Shown here one piece after another: positions 26,450 to 38,426 of a stretch of 64,000 nt of DNA. The translations under genes and the position numbers were made by a program. The stretch comes from Megachile rotundata (Eukaryota > Arthropoda > Insecta > Hymenoptera > Megachilidae). Location of the stretch: contig NC_134995.1 of NCBI RefSeq assembly GCF_050947335.1, positions 11,198,501 to 11,262,500 of the forward strand. The letters are read 5' to 3'. The notes beneath the pieces were generated by a model, which saw nothing but the letters and a program-made list of their open reading frames with translations, was not told the DNA's origin and did no database searches. Position 1 is the stretch's first letter, and every line of letters begins with the position of its first letter.

Positions 26450-27010
26450 CGGTACAACGGTGCGCACAGGAGTGTTCGTTAGCCCGCGACTGACCCGTTT
26501 CTTTCTCGGCTCTCGACACACTTTTCCTCGCCTTTGATTGTCATCTAATTGCCGAGCCTTGTTTACCAGAGAATCCTCGGTAATCCTTCGAAATCGCTGA
26601 GTTCACGTAGCAACTCTCTTGGAGCATCCAGCTATTTCTCCTCCGTATTCGTAGGTCGAGACTAATCGCGGCTAAATGCGCTTTGAACGTCGGATCGAAG
26701 AGTCATCGTGGTTCACCCTCGTCGACGAGACGAGGGCTAAAATCGGTCGGCGACGAGGTCTCTGGCCAAGTCGGCCAAAGCGTCGCGCGTAAACAGATCA
26801 GCCGAGCGAGGAGATCGCGTGAACGGTTTCTAGGTGAGCGACCAGAACGACCACTCGACCACTACCGGGTGTCGTGCTCGAAATGGTCTCCGGTGTCGGA
26901 GTGCGGTCGGTGTGGCGCCTCGTTTCGCGTTTCACGCCATTGATCCAGCGTTGATCATCTCGTCCGCGCGCGAACGCTCGCGATGAGAGAGCAGGTGACA
27001 GGAAAAAACA
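26450..27010. other. CpG-dense block inside the 6.4-kb intron
   Basis: G+C and CpG are clearly higher than in flanking intron sequence, and TATA-like elements are few. A ctag|gtgagc donor-like site occurs near 26833. This could be an alternative promoter and 5' exon for the Ras-like gene or an intronic transcript. The 86-codon frame at 26683-26943 begins with a non-ATG codon and has only low-complexity Arg/Ser character. Confidence 0.3.
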
Positions 27011-27227
27011 CTCCGGTAGCTGCGAATCGCGTGGCGCACGCGAAATCTAACGTTTCCCTGTTGACCTACCATCGCTTTCGGCTTTCCAAACTTTTCACCT
27101 ATTATGAGATATTCGTAACCATGTTAAACTGTTAGCCAGCTGCTGGCAATTTTACTTGGGACCTAACAGACAGGCCTGCTAACAATTTTATTAAATTTGA
27201 TTAATACTTGCTATACTTTGAAGAGTC

Positions 27228-28029
27228 TCACTCGTGATGTTCTCACAGCAATGTGATGAACCTCGCTCAAATTTTGAATACCCTTCAACTTGATATTTGG
27301 GCCCAACTGTGATTTATACAGTGAAGGATCGTTGCATATAATGCACTCAGATTTTTATTTTCACTCGTGATGTTCTCACAGCAATGTAGTGAACCTTATT
27401 CAAATTTTGAATACCCTTCAGCTTGATATTTGGGTCCAACTATGATTTGTACAGTGAAGGATCGTTGTATATAAAGCACTCAGATTTTTATTTTCACTCG
27501 TGATGTACTCACAGCAATGTAGTGAACCTTACTCAAATTTTGAATACCCTTCAGCTTGATATTTGGGTCCAACTATGATTTGTACAGTGAAGGATCGTTG
27601 CATATAATGCACTCAGATTTTTATTTTCTCTCGTGATGTACTCACAGCAACGTAATGAACCTTTCTCAAATTTTGAATACCTTTCAGCTTGATATTTAGG
27701 TCCAACTATGATTTGTATAGTGAAGGATCGTTGCATATAATGCACTCAGATTTTTATTTTCTCTCGTAATGTACTCACAGCAATGTAGTGAACCTCGCTC
27801 AAATTTTGAATACCCTTCAGCTTGACATTTAGATCCAACTGTGATTTGTAAAGTGAAGGATCGTTGCATATAATGCACTCAGATTTTTATTTTCACTCGT
27901 GATGTTCTCACAGCAATGTAATGAACCTTTCTCAAATTTTGAATACCTTTCAGCTTGATATTTGGGCCCAACTGTGATCTGTACAGTGAAGGATCGTTGC
28001 ATATAAAGTACTCAGATTTTTATTTCCTT
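27228..28029. repeat. Tandem array, unit exactly 133 bp, six copies
   Basis: The anchor ctcgtgatgt or its variants occurs at 27231, 27364, 27497, 27630, 27763 and 27896, all 133 bases apart, so the copies carry substitutions but essentially no indels. The unit includes ctcacagcaatgtagtgaac, gaatacccttcagcttgata, and gtgaaggatcgttgcatata. Minus-strand frames of 60-64 codons here are translated repeat. A diverged inverted single copy is at 56600-56745. Confidence 0.95.
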
Positions 28030-30299
28030 CGTTTGCTTCAATATTGATAACTATGAATAGTTTTGATCTATACATCCGCCAAAAATAAATTTTACATTAA
28101 GGAATTAAATGGACCACTGACTTGGGCCACATACGTCCTCAAACGAGCTTCCCTTTCGAAAACCAGTCGAGTTCCTCGTTCGTACCTCACAAAGTATCAA
28201 TATATTCCCAGCAACTAGTCTTCACTAAGAAACCTACACCTATAACTTTGTTATTTTACGGCTTAACTTTGCATATTCCCTCCTGAAGTTTGAAAATGTA
28301 TACCCGGCCGGGATTATTAATCGAAATGTGGCTCAAGATTTACGCAATCCACCGCAATGTACAGTGCATCACCGTCGTTGCGTGATTCGGACAGGAGAGA
28401 AAGCTAGGAAATCGTGCGAACCAGTCGAACGTACTTTTTTATCGAGCGTTTCCGATAAAGATTGGCCGCTTATTAACCTTGTCAGGATACGCCATTTCTG
28501 AATAATAACCGATAGCTAATGGGAATGAATTCCGGGTCGATAAGAGCCGCGACACTCATTCAGGACACTTGTTCCTTAACGTTGTCCGCGACTCGGTGAA
28601 CTGTAAACTGCATTCGGAAATGATTTATACCGGTGGGTGTAAATTGTCTCGGGCCATTTAGATCGCTATCGGAACGGTGGAAATTTAATTGAATTTAACG
28701 ATTAAGATATCGATTGCCTTCGTAGTCACCTCTGTCCATAATTGGTCTTTATTAATATATTTACATCGTTATTGTTATTGAAATGTATTTACGAATTCCA
28801 CGATCCGGGAGACATTGACTCAGACGGATGATTAAACGTTGGGAGACTTTTTTATCGTCGAAATCCGTTGGAAAGATCCTTGGTCTCGTTTCATATGCAA
28901 ATCGCTCGTCTTTTGTGTCCTCTCAGCGGTCGGTGTCCGTAACTCAAGAGTGAATCGTAGCTTTGCGTGTTTTGCGTGAAAGAAACGAGAGAAAGCTGGC
29001 AAACGGTAGTCCTTATCGTTGCCACCCTGCGATAACCTTTCATTTCCAGTTCCTCGATGCTCCCTTAAAAACGATCGTTCCAAGATTGATGGATCGCTGA
29101 ACGTCGTTCGATCGTTTTAAAATAGAAAATCAGCGGTTATTCCGCTATCTCGAACGGTGAAACGACACGATAGCGCAGGTGTTGTAATTTAAACGATGCG
29201 AATATGCTGCGAAACGGAGAAGTTTCTACTCGTGGAAAATCGAGTTCGTGGAAAATTTCACTCGATCTCGTTTTGCTCTCGGTTTACGAAACAAAGTTTA
29301 AGCTTTGCAAAAGAATCGTTATCGAGATTATAGATCGTGGAAGAAATTGAAATTGACAGGAATAAGCTCGCTATAAGCGAGCAGAAAAGCCAGTGACACG
29401 TAGGTGAACCGGATATCGATATCCCTTCGAGGTTGCAGCCCTGAAACAGGAATTTCCTGGGCGATCCCTGTAGGAATGCGGATCGTCGTTAGCGAAGACA
29501 CGTTTCCATTTTTTTACCGGTCGCTCGTGTTCCTATATTCATTTACGAACGAGCTTTGCATACCTGCTGCATTTCGATGAATTATCAAATAATCATTATC
29601 CTGACACCTTCAGATATTACGTTTCATTACTTTTCTGTCGGTCGTAAAGATTAGGATATTTTTCTGAACCTCTGCAGAGCACTAGGTATGGTTTATTAGA
29701 AAACTTGTCAATTCTGATGTCCTTTTGATGTTCCACAATTGACAAACCGTCGATCTCTCCCGTGGAAACCAAGAAACCGTAACCACGGACTAAAACTCCT
29801 TCTTTCCCCGGTATCGGAACATTGTTCACCTACATATCAACTGCTGACTCTTGTTCCTCCATTTGCGCGAGACACGTGCTTTCTACTTGGCGCCAGGCGA
29901 ACGATCGCCCGTCGCAATTCCAGCTGTCGCTCAAACGACCAGAAAGAACCGTCAACTCTGTCGGAAAAAGGAGTACCTTCGATGACGCTCGGCAACTCTT
30001 CCTACAAGGGACAAGTTTTCGACTGTTTACGAAGACAAAATACAGGAAGTGGCTTTAAATTCGTAACGAAATTATAGACCAAGCGTCCCCATTTTCGTCA
30101 GGGAAGCTCATCCAAGCGAAACTGGGCAGATTCACGAGTTTCCTCGATTCGCCCGACCGGTAATGCCGGCAACTAATTAAATTTATATCGAGAGGCGGCA
30201 GTTTTTCAAAGACAGAAGATCGAAGCGCGGTGTGGTCAGGCGGGTCGTTTCGATGGCAGAGGCGCTACGATCTAACCAGTAGCCGGCACGACCGTCTTA

Positions 30300-30482
30300 A
30301 TGGAGTTCATAAAGATTAGAAGGAAGGCTGGTGCTGCAGGGCTGGTGAAACCACTCTCCCGGGAACGAGTTATCGCCGCTTTAGAATACATCCGAGGCGG
30401 CGTCCGGCCGCGAATATCGTCCATCGATAAACTTATCGCGAGATATCAGCTGGCGAATCCCTCGGCAGCTCACACGCTCTAA
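30300..30482 (+). CDS. Short ATG open frame, 60 residues, unidentified
   Basis: ATG to TAA, strongly basic, with stretches such as LSRERVIAALEYIRGG and IDKLIARYQLANPS that look like amphipathic helices. Base composition is G+C-rich relative to the intron around it. No family was recognised, no splice context was established, and it lies inside the Ras-like intron on the same strand. It may be a small peptide, an unrecognised exon, or chance. Confidence 0.2.
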   Translation: MEFIKIRRKAGAAGLVKPLSRERVIAALEYIRGGVRPRISSIDKLIARYQLANPSAAHTL

Positions 30483-30649
30483 CCGCTCCGATGGCAAACT
30501 GGTTCACCGACGGATCGCGCTGCAAAACGCTCCAAAAAGGATTCCAAAACGACCGTGTTTCATTTTCCCTGCTTCGTTCGCGGTTCACTGTTCGAGGTCA
30601 TGATCCAGCGAAATTAGGATTTTCTTCTTTACATTCGCTTAGGGTACTC

Positions 30650-31159
30650 CTTGTATCACATGTCGTGTTTAGTTCTAATCGTGTGCTCAACAGGAATTTT
30701 TTTACTCTTTATCTCAATGTGGTATGTTAGCGAGAACGTATTTTGGAGGCTCGTCTGCAATTAGCCTGTGCTATTTTGCCTTTGAACGATTGAATGATAG
30801 GGATAGACTGCGTGAGGTCTGAGCGAAAGTTTATGAGAGTCCAATTGAGGCGACAGACGATGGCTATTGACTTGGAGTCGCGTGGTCATCGGATGTCGCA
30901 AGGCTGTTTTGTGAGACTGTAGAAAAGGCAGGCAGTTATTGCATTGCTTAGACGAATAAGGATATTGTTCTTCAAGGATCTGGCCACGAAGTGGGGAGGC
31001 AAGGATGCCTTTCGTAAAAGAACTGACTTGAACCTCTCGGCACTTACCTCAGCATCTTAATTGGGAACGTTTCGCTTTTTCAAAAATATCTTACACCCTT
31101 GTATCACATGTTATGTTTACTTCTAATCAGTTTAGTTCTAATCGTGCTCAAAAATAATT
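30650..31159. repeat. Dispersed pair of about 55-bp copies (30650-30701 and 31098-31159)
   Basis: Both contain cttgtatcacatgt, gtttagttctaatcg and gctcaa in the same order. The second copy has an additional 15-bp internal duplication of the ttctaatc segment. Confidence 0.7.
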
Positions 31160-32433
31160 TTCGACTAGAATATCCTCAGTCATAAAATACAAGTAGAATG
31201 TATAGCTCATGTAGTTATTTGGTTAAAAGAAAACAGTCCAGTTTCAAGAAAAATATTTAATAACATAGAAAATTAAGAACACAAAGAACAAGACTGGCAC
31301 ACTCACGAGTTTGTAACCGACTCCGTAAAACATCTAATAAGCTCATCCCCTCTAGCGTATAGACACAAAGTAAACATAACGGGTGTCGAGTTTTTCTTCA
31401 ACAGCTCAGAAAATTAACATGAAGAAAAATTTCACAAGTCATACAGTTCTCTGGTTCTCCAGGAAAATTAGCAATCACCCCAAGAAAAAAATTGAAACTA
31501 CAATGTGAGTGGGTAACTATCTAGAGGGAATAAGAAGGGGTGAAAAGGAAGATCGGCCGTATTTCAGTCGAAGGGAAAGGGAAGAGCCCAGATATTTATG
31601 GAGGCAATTAAATTCGCGGGAACACACGATACTCTCGGAAGATCGAGCAGAGAGAGAAAGAAAATGGAAGGGCAGGGGGGTTGAAATGGAGGAAGGAAAG
31701 CATCGTGGCGCGTGGGAGGGCCGTGCACACGTCTAATCGCTCGCACGAGTCTCGTATGCATGCACACGCGAGCAGACACCACGTTCACGGCCGTTAATCT
31801 GTCCGCTTTTATTTTATCGTTGCTTTACGAGCAGGTACGCAAGGTCGAAAATTTACGGGAGAAAATTTTCGAGAATCCTACAGAAGACGTTCGAAAATTG
31901 GACGTCGAAGAGATGCCTGGAATTCCTGTAGCTACGACAGCAAAAAGTTGAATAGAACGTGTTAAATAATTGTAACCGTGTCGCGTTCAGGTTGGCGAAA
32001 TTCCAGCTTCTCCGTTTCTTTTCCTCGTTCGTTTATGGCCGCGTTCAATCACCTCCCTCTGCTTCCGTTCGAGCGGAACGCTGTTTGCCAAGAAGTCGTG
32101 ACCCGTCCACTGGCTTCGATCCTCCTCGCGGACCTTGACAGCTTCCGTTGATCCCCCGGCTCTTTTTCTCCCTGTCCGGAAATTTACGGGCTCCGCGTGT
32201 TGCGAAAGAAACGTCACCTTCTCGCGATTCGTCCCGCATCACCATTTTTCTCGCTCTGTCCGATAAAAAATTCTTTGTCTCCTTCGAACGCATTCCTGAT
32301 CGGTGACGTATTTTTTAGCGCCGATCGTTCAGCGTTATATTTCTTTAGCTTCGATGAGTCAAACGTTATTCGAATTCTTGAAAATAAACGCGAACTACTT
32401 AGTTTATCAATGGTCCTACATTGTCTGTTACAG

Positions 32434-32692
32434 AGAAGTATGCGTGGACGAGGGTCAGCAGCTATCGCTCGTCCACGGGTGCCAATTCTACGAGGTCAGC
32501 GCCGCGGAGAGTCCCGCGGGAGCAGCGTTGGCGTTCCAGGCGCTGCTCCGGGAAGCCAGATCGGTGCAGCTGCTCCGAGCGTTGCCGATCCGCCGGAAAT
32601 TGGGCGTGCACTCGGTGTCCAGGGTACTGGGAACGATCTTCGGGAAGAACACGACGAAAGACCGGAAGAAGAGGCCCTCGTTGAGCATATGA
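32434..32692 (+). CDS. Ras-like small GTPase, terminal exon with G5 and stop
   Basis: Last coding exon of the Ras-like GTPase. The acceptor is cattgtctgttacag; the first base completes an Arg codon split across the intron (cg + a), so the protein reads DHAR-EVCVDEG in frame with the exon at 25891. Seen: QLSLVHGCQFYEVSAAES, the G5 motif (ExSA) in its usual context, then AFQALLREARSVQLLR, the final helix. A basic tail (KNTTKDRKKRPSLSI) precedes TGA at 32690-32692. There is no CAAX box, so prenylation is not expected. The basic tail could give electrostatic membrane or nuclear association, as in RERG-like proteins. The three exons encode about 171 residues; the 30-40 residues lacking compared with a roughly 200-residue RERG-type protein correspond to the unseen P-loop exon. 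The exon is much richer in G+C than its surroundings. Confidence 0.95.
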
Positions 32693-33902
32693 CGCCTCCT
32701 CTGCGCCCTCCTCCTCGGAGGTCGTGACGAACCAGGCAGGAGAACCGACGTGGTGGTTCTCAGCAGCAACGTGTACTCGAACCGCTGACCGGGACTTCGA
32801 AGGATATCTTTGTTGGCCAATTGACGAGCAACCGACGCGTCCTTCGATGAGAGAAGAGGCTCGCAGTCAGGTAACGAGAAGGCGAAACTTGCAAGGACTC
32901 GTCGCGTCCTCCGGATCGGTCGGAGAGGGTGCAGGATGCGCGTCCCTGGCTATTCACGCAGGATCGATCGGGAACGATTCGCTGGGAAATTGGCCTGGCG
33001 TGAGATCCTAGAGACGTCGTTTCGTTCGGCATCCGGCAGCAGGGACACTCGTGAGAATACGCTGGATGGATCGAGCAACGGGCCGTGTGAAAGACTGCCG
33101 CGACCGTGGAAACGACGAATGGCTCGTGAAATCGAAATGGAAACGGAGTGTAATGCCGTACGAGATACCCTCCGTCTACTTATCTATCCTTTCTCTTTGT
33201 AACCGCGATTATTTGTCTCGTGTTTCTTTTTCTACCCTTGTGTCGGAGTGATAGCCTTCCAGGGTGAATCCAGCGCCGGCCCAGGCGTGGAGACGTCGAA
33301 CGACCAGGTACAGTTGGTGGAAATACTGTAGCCGATTACTTCGACCTCCAAAATATTACCTCACCAAATAACTGCAAGCGTTGAATTTTCCAAATTTGTT
33401 TCATTTGGGACATCAAATTTTTACCGAATCTTATCAACCTTGTTCAGGGTCGTGTCGACTAGCTTGGAATTACCTTTCCGATCGTTGTCTCAGATTTTAA
33501 ATGATATTGCAAAGTACAAATGTACTTGATCATCAATGTACTTGATGGCTACGTATTTAATTTATGATTCAGCTATATTGTTTTCACCAACTATACGAGT
33601 ATGGCGACTAAGCTGTTCCTGAACGATTAATACTGTAGCTTTAAAGGGTGTTCCGGATGAGCGATGCTTCTCAGAAGCCTTAATTCGAAGGAAGAAACTG
33701 AACAAACCCGGAAAATTTTGACCAGAATTATTTCTGAGAGCATCGGAATGAAAGGAATAGCGTTGACTCTCATCAGGTTGATCATCGAGTTCCATAAATA
33801 ATGTTCGGGTAACTTCTACAAAAATGCTCTTGAAAAGATATTCGATTAAAATCTATCGATACAACATTACTTATGGAACGATCGGAGTCGGTCGTTAATA
33901 AA
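32693..33902 (+). other. Probable 3' UTR and flank of the Ras-like gene
   Basis: G+C-rich sequence continues to about 33290 and then becomes AT-rich. The first consensus AATAAA seen in this strand after the stop is at 33897-33902, which would give a 3' UTR of about 1.2 kb. Variant signals such as ATTAAA (near 33846) could serve earlier. Overlapping open frames on both strands at 32.7-33.2 kb follow from high G+C and have no domain. The 3' end is a guess without RNA data. Confidence 0.3.
33897..33902 (+). promoter_or_regulatory. Candidate polyadenylation signal AATAAA
   Basis: First AATAAA hexamer seen downstream of the Ras-like stop codon on the + strand. It sits in AT-rich sequence with T-rich stretches after it. 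The hexamer is common by chance at this base composition, so the call rests on position only. Confidence 0.22.
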
Positions 33903-36900
33903 GTTAGCTTATTTATTTGTTTGTCGAGTCATTAATTTACATTTGTTGTTATTGAGAAATTGAGGTCTCGAGCGTTGCGTATGCCGACTTTTAATAATTA
34001 CAATTAACACCGTTACAATTCAATGCTATCGTAAGTATCACGCGACCTTTCTTTTTTCCAGCTGCTGCAATTTTATGTTAACAGAATTTCGAAGGAACTT
34101 CTGTTCCTGGAAGCAGTTACCCATCGCATTTTTAACGTTTGCGAAATCGTTCGGTTTATACAAGTATACACAGATTTTTTTAAAAATAATTTGCGACATT
34201 TGATTTAATTGAAATCGATAGCGTTGAATAACATTTTTCGGATCACCTGATGAGATCACGTGTTTGCGTTTCGTGCTATATTCGCTCTCGGTTTATCGCC
34301 GCAAGCGACGAATTTTGCCGATTCTGAGCTCGTTTCTTCATCGCGGAACCGGAAACGGGCTCTGAGCGCGGGGACTGGCGTCGCCTTTGAAAACAAGCCC
34401 GAAAGTCTTTCAAATTTACTCTCCATCGAACGTGGAGTTCGTGAACGCGTTGCGTTATTCGATCGCGTATAGAGAAAAAATATATTTGTTCAACGCGATC
34501 GGAACGAGGGAATCGAAAACGATCTCCTCCGACGAGAAACGACGAGAATCGATCGCAATTATTGATTTTTGATAACCCGTTTGATCGTTTCATAAGTCGT
34601 GGTATGCAAACTGTTGACAAATCGCGGGTATAATGTCAACGGACTGACGCACAAATAAACGATTATATTATGTGATAATAGTGTAAACAGTTTTCATTTT
34701 ACGCAACGTTCACGAAGTTTGTTTTATTAAACGGATTTGTTAAACGATCCAACGTGGAATTTTTTTTCTGCAAATATCAAGATTTTTCTTTTGTGAAGTC
34801 ATAAATGTATAGTTCTATAAACTATACATTGTTACTAAAATCGAGTTACAAGTTTGCAGATTTTTCAAAATTGTTATTCTCGTCGTTTCCCAAGATCCGA
34901 AGCTGGAATTGAAACGAGACGCGAGTTTCCGTTCTCGATATCGACACTTCCGAGTTCCGTGTGGAAAATCGATTCGACCTTAATGTTCCTACTGAAAGTA
35001 GCCTAAGTGTACATAGCGTTTGCCGAATAGAGCAATCGGAGAAGAATCGATATGTCGGTCGATAATGTAGTTGTTAAGCAAACAGGGAGAAGGGAGCTCG
35101 TAGTCCCTCGAGTGTATTTATCCTCGCATAAATCACCAATCGATCCGTTTATTCGATACCTTCAGGCATCGTGCTTTACTCTCGCGTTGCAGACACTTCC
35201 CACGTTCAATACCGATATAAACTTTACCAAAAACCCTTTTAATATTTCCAAATTTGTTGATTTTTAAATTCAATCTTAACGTACGCGATCTTGGGGTACT
35301 TTTGAAAAATTAATGTAGTAATTGTATTGTATTTATTTTTTCTAACCAAAGGGTACTTTCGAAAGGTTCCTCTCATCATACCCTAGAGAAGTAACGCGTT
35401 GTTTCAAGTAGCACAAGCCTTAAGGTAATCGCATACGAATTCTCCCTAATCGTCGCGCCTTTTCTCGCGACAGAACAACTGACCAGGTTGGAGCATTTTC
35501 TTTTTTTTGTAAAAAGATGATCGTTTCTTTGTTTTTTTTTTACTACGGTTAAACACGTCGAGTTTAAGGATCTTAAGCGTAAGTCGTGTACGTAAATAGA
35601 GTTTTCAGTGCCTTTCGAGATGTTCACGTAACAGCTCGCAAGCTCACCTTTTCGCGTGTTCTCACTTGTTCCTTCTTTTCCCTCTTTTTTTTGTATTTTT
35701 ATACCCGCGATCAAGCTGGAGGTAAATATTTGCGCAGCGCCGAAAAGGTCCGTGAAAATTGTTGGATGGTAAATATTGTTGTTAAGGGGGTGAGAAAGGT
35801 TTGCTTGCGAGCCACGTGTCGACGAGGGATGAAAGTATACTTGTATATGTGCTTCCAGAGCGTGCCTAAAAAAATCGATACATTCCAGAACGATGCGCGA
35901 ATATCGAGGAGAATCTAGCGGGCGTGAGTGTGCATCCCGATGTAATTCTGTTTTCTTCTCTCTCTGGTGGATTCTGGCCGATATCGATCGCTGTATTTTA
36001 AGTGCTAGTCACTTGTTATCGTACATTGAGAAAGAATAAAATTCTTTTGTTAAATCTGTGACTAATTTCTTCCCCGACTTCCAGTTGCTTTCCGGTAAAT
36101 CTGTCAAAGTTTTGGAACTAAAAATTACCCTATTAATTACTGGGCTTTATTGTATTAAATAAGCAAACGAATAAATGAATACAAGTTCTCATAAAATTTG
36201 AAATTAATTGTTTTCTCGATAAATCGCTAAAAGTGCACTCCGCTTTATTTTTCAATTTCGATTTTCTTCCGATACTTAAACGAAACTTTCACCGGCCAAT
36301 TGATATTCCAATTAGATCGAGCGATAATTCGCGCATTCAACGACTGCATCTTTTAAATAAAAAAAGGATAAATTATCGTTGCCAGAGTGAAAACGGCTAT
36401 ATTTTTTCGTGCGATTATTTAGTTTGCTATTCGATATTATTAATGATACGCGAATGATATCCGGAATCCTCTATCATTTCCTGCCTCGTAATTAATCAAT
36501 TACGCGGCGTCGATCACCGTGTCGAACAGCCTGTTTGAAAAATCTGCTAACAAGAGAATTTCAAATAAAAAGAACGTTGAATCAATCTAGGTTATCGGTA
36601 GCGATCTTTCATTATCAATCGAACGGAAGCTCAGTCATCCAGCAATCAACCTGCAAAGAAAAAGGAATCTGAGAATAATCCAAAACAAACAATACGTTTT
36701 CGTCTATTAATCTCATTCGTAACATTGTTAAAAGAAAGTCTACGTAGAATGGAAACAAAAAGATTCGAAACCAGGCTATCATTCAATCTACCTTTATCGC
36801 TCGAGAACAAGATCATTTATATGCCTAAGAAAGAAACTTACAAAGTAGAGTTCTGAAAAGAACAAACAGATACGAACGATCTTCAAATCGAAGGAGGATA

Positions 36901-37244
36901 TCGTTAGTTATCTTCCATTATAGAGTCGAAGCTCGATCACGTAGCAATCAACCTGTTACAGAAAGAAAATCTACCTCTTCCAAGTAAAATTCCAGGCAAA
37001 ATAGGGACTCCAAACAACGGAGCGAACTATCATTAGCTGTCTACCTTATTACTCGCATCGGTTGTTAGAACAAATACTGCAAGGTAGATACGCATTTCAA
37101 CTTTCGAGAATTTCAGAGTCTGAAGTATATTTTCATTCTATGTTGGAAAACTTTTTAAACTCTTGCGAAAATTATTTGTTATCAAATTTTTTATAGAGGA
37201 GTAGTTTGAAAATTTTTTAGATTGAAACATTTTGTATCTTTACA
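33903..37244. other. No supported gene
   Basis: AT-rich, with a small hairpin at 34804-34830. Frames at 34.3-34.6 and 35.4-35.9 kb have no domain. At 36560-37080 there are two loosely similar segments sharing cagcaatcaacctg or tagcaatcaacctg words, probably an old duplication. Confidence 0.5.
34804..34830. other. Short perfect-stem hairpin
   Basis: Arms aatgtatagtt (34804-34814) and aactatacatt (34820-34830) are perfect complements around a five-base loop. Significance unknown. Confidence 0.6.
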
Positions 37245-38010
37245 GTTCCAAACTCTGTAAACTAGTTTAAAATTTAATTTGATAATATAAGAAATATTCA
37301 GACACCAAACTTTCTGTCATTGTTGAATCAGAACCGATATTCTACCTAAAATGAGTTCTCGAAGGAGAAATTAATTTGATATTATAAAAAGTTATCAGAC
37401 ACCAAAGCCTACGTCACTGATGCATCAGAACCGATGCTCCGAAATGATTTCTCAAAGGAGAAATTAATTTGATAACATAAAAAATTGTCAGACACCAAAG
37501 TCTACGTCACTCATGCACCAGAACCGATACTCTAATACGAGTTCTCGAAGGAGAAATTAATTTGATAACATAAACAATTGTCAAACCCCAAAGTCTACGT
37601 CACTGATGCATCAGAACCGATACTCTAATACGAGTTCTCGAAGGAGAAATTAATTTGATAACATAAAAAATTGTCAGACACCAAAGTCTACGTCACTGAT
37701 GCATCAAAACCGATACTCCGGAATGAGCTCTCGAAGAAATTAATTTGATAACATAACAAATTCTCAAACCCCAAAGTCTACGTCACTGATGCACCAGAAC
37801 CGATACTCCGAAATGAGTTCTCGAAGGAGAAATTAATTTGATAACACAAAAAATTGTCAAACCCCAAAGTCTACGTCACTGATGCACCAGAACCGATGCT
37901 CCAAAATGAGTTCTCGAAGTAGAAATTAATTTGATAACATAAAAAATTGTCAAACCCCAAAGTCTACGTCACTGATGCATCAGACCCAACATCCTGAAAT
38001 GAAGGAGAAT
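37245..38010. repeat. Tandem array, unit about 93 bp, eight copies
   Basis: The ttaatttgata anchor recurs at intervals of 97, 93, 93, 93, 90, 93 and 93. The unit includes ccaaagtctacgtcactgat, gcatcagaaccgatactc, and gagttctcgaaggagaaatt. The first two copies are the most diverged, as expected for an array edge. Confidence 0.95.
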
Positions 38011-38426
38011 TAAGTCGGATCAAAATTAGACGAATCTCGGAACACAGAAGACGAGTACAACAATAATGTACTGACCGAATAACCAGCGATTCGGGCCAAG
38101 GTTTCGGGTGCAACACGTGTTTGTCAGCCGGCGATACAAAAATAAAATACGACCATCTCCCGACGTATGCATATGCCGCGATAACTCGTCGCGAGCAATA
38201 TCGTTTGTCAATTAAGCCCTGGAAAAAGGAGAATGGCCGAGGGGCGAGGGATGGCGGCTCAGAAATAAGCGGGCCGGCATCCCCACTGAGTGAATCACGA
38301 ATCGCTAATAAATTTTCGGCGAAAAAATGTTTGTATCCGGCGTTTCGCGTCGCAGGAAATGGTTCGGAGCGTACGGAGGTCTTAGAAATTTGGAGAACTA
38401 CACTTTGTATTTGTAGGAAAATTTTA
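38011..38426. other. Spacer between two arrays, no supported gene
   Basis: About 0.4 kb of G+C-richer unique sequence with opposing open frames (102 codons + and 166 codons -, the latter running into the repeat). No domain seen. Confidence 0.5.

Larger units (their letters stand above)
26073..32433 (+). other. Intron of the Ras-like gene (6.4 kb)
   Basis: Bounded by gtgagt and ttgtctgttacag. Contents are a CpG-dense block at 26450-27010, the 133-bp tandem array at 27228-28029, a 60-codon ATG open frame at 30300-30482, and a duplicated segment of about 55 bp at 30650-30701 and 31098-31159. Apart from that short candidate, no protein-like frame was recognised. Confidence 0.75.

Noticed and set aside
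27551..27878. Minus-strand frames repeating HYMQRSFTIQ-like residues
   Set aside because: Translations of the 133-bp tandem array.
32197..32727. A 176-codon + frame overlapping the last Ras-like exon
   Set aside because: It is the wrong phase of a G+C-rich exon; the frame encoding HGCQFYEVSAAES with a matching splice phase is the real one.
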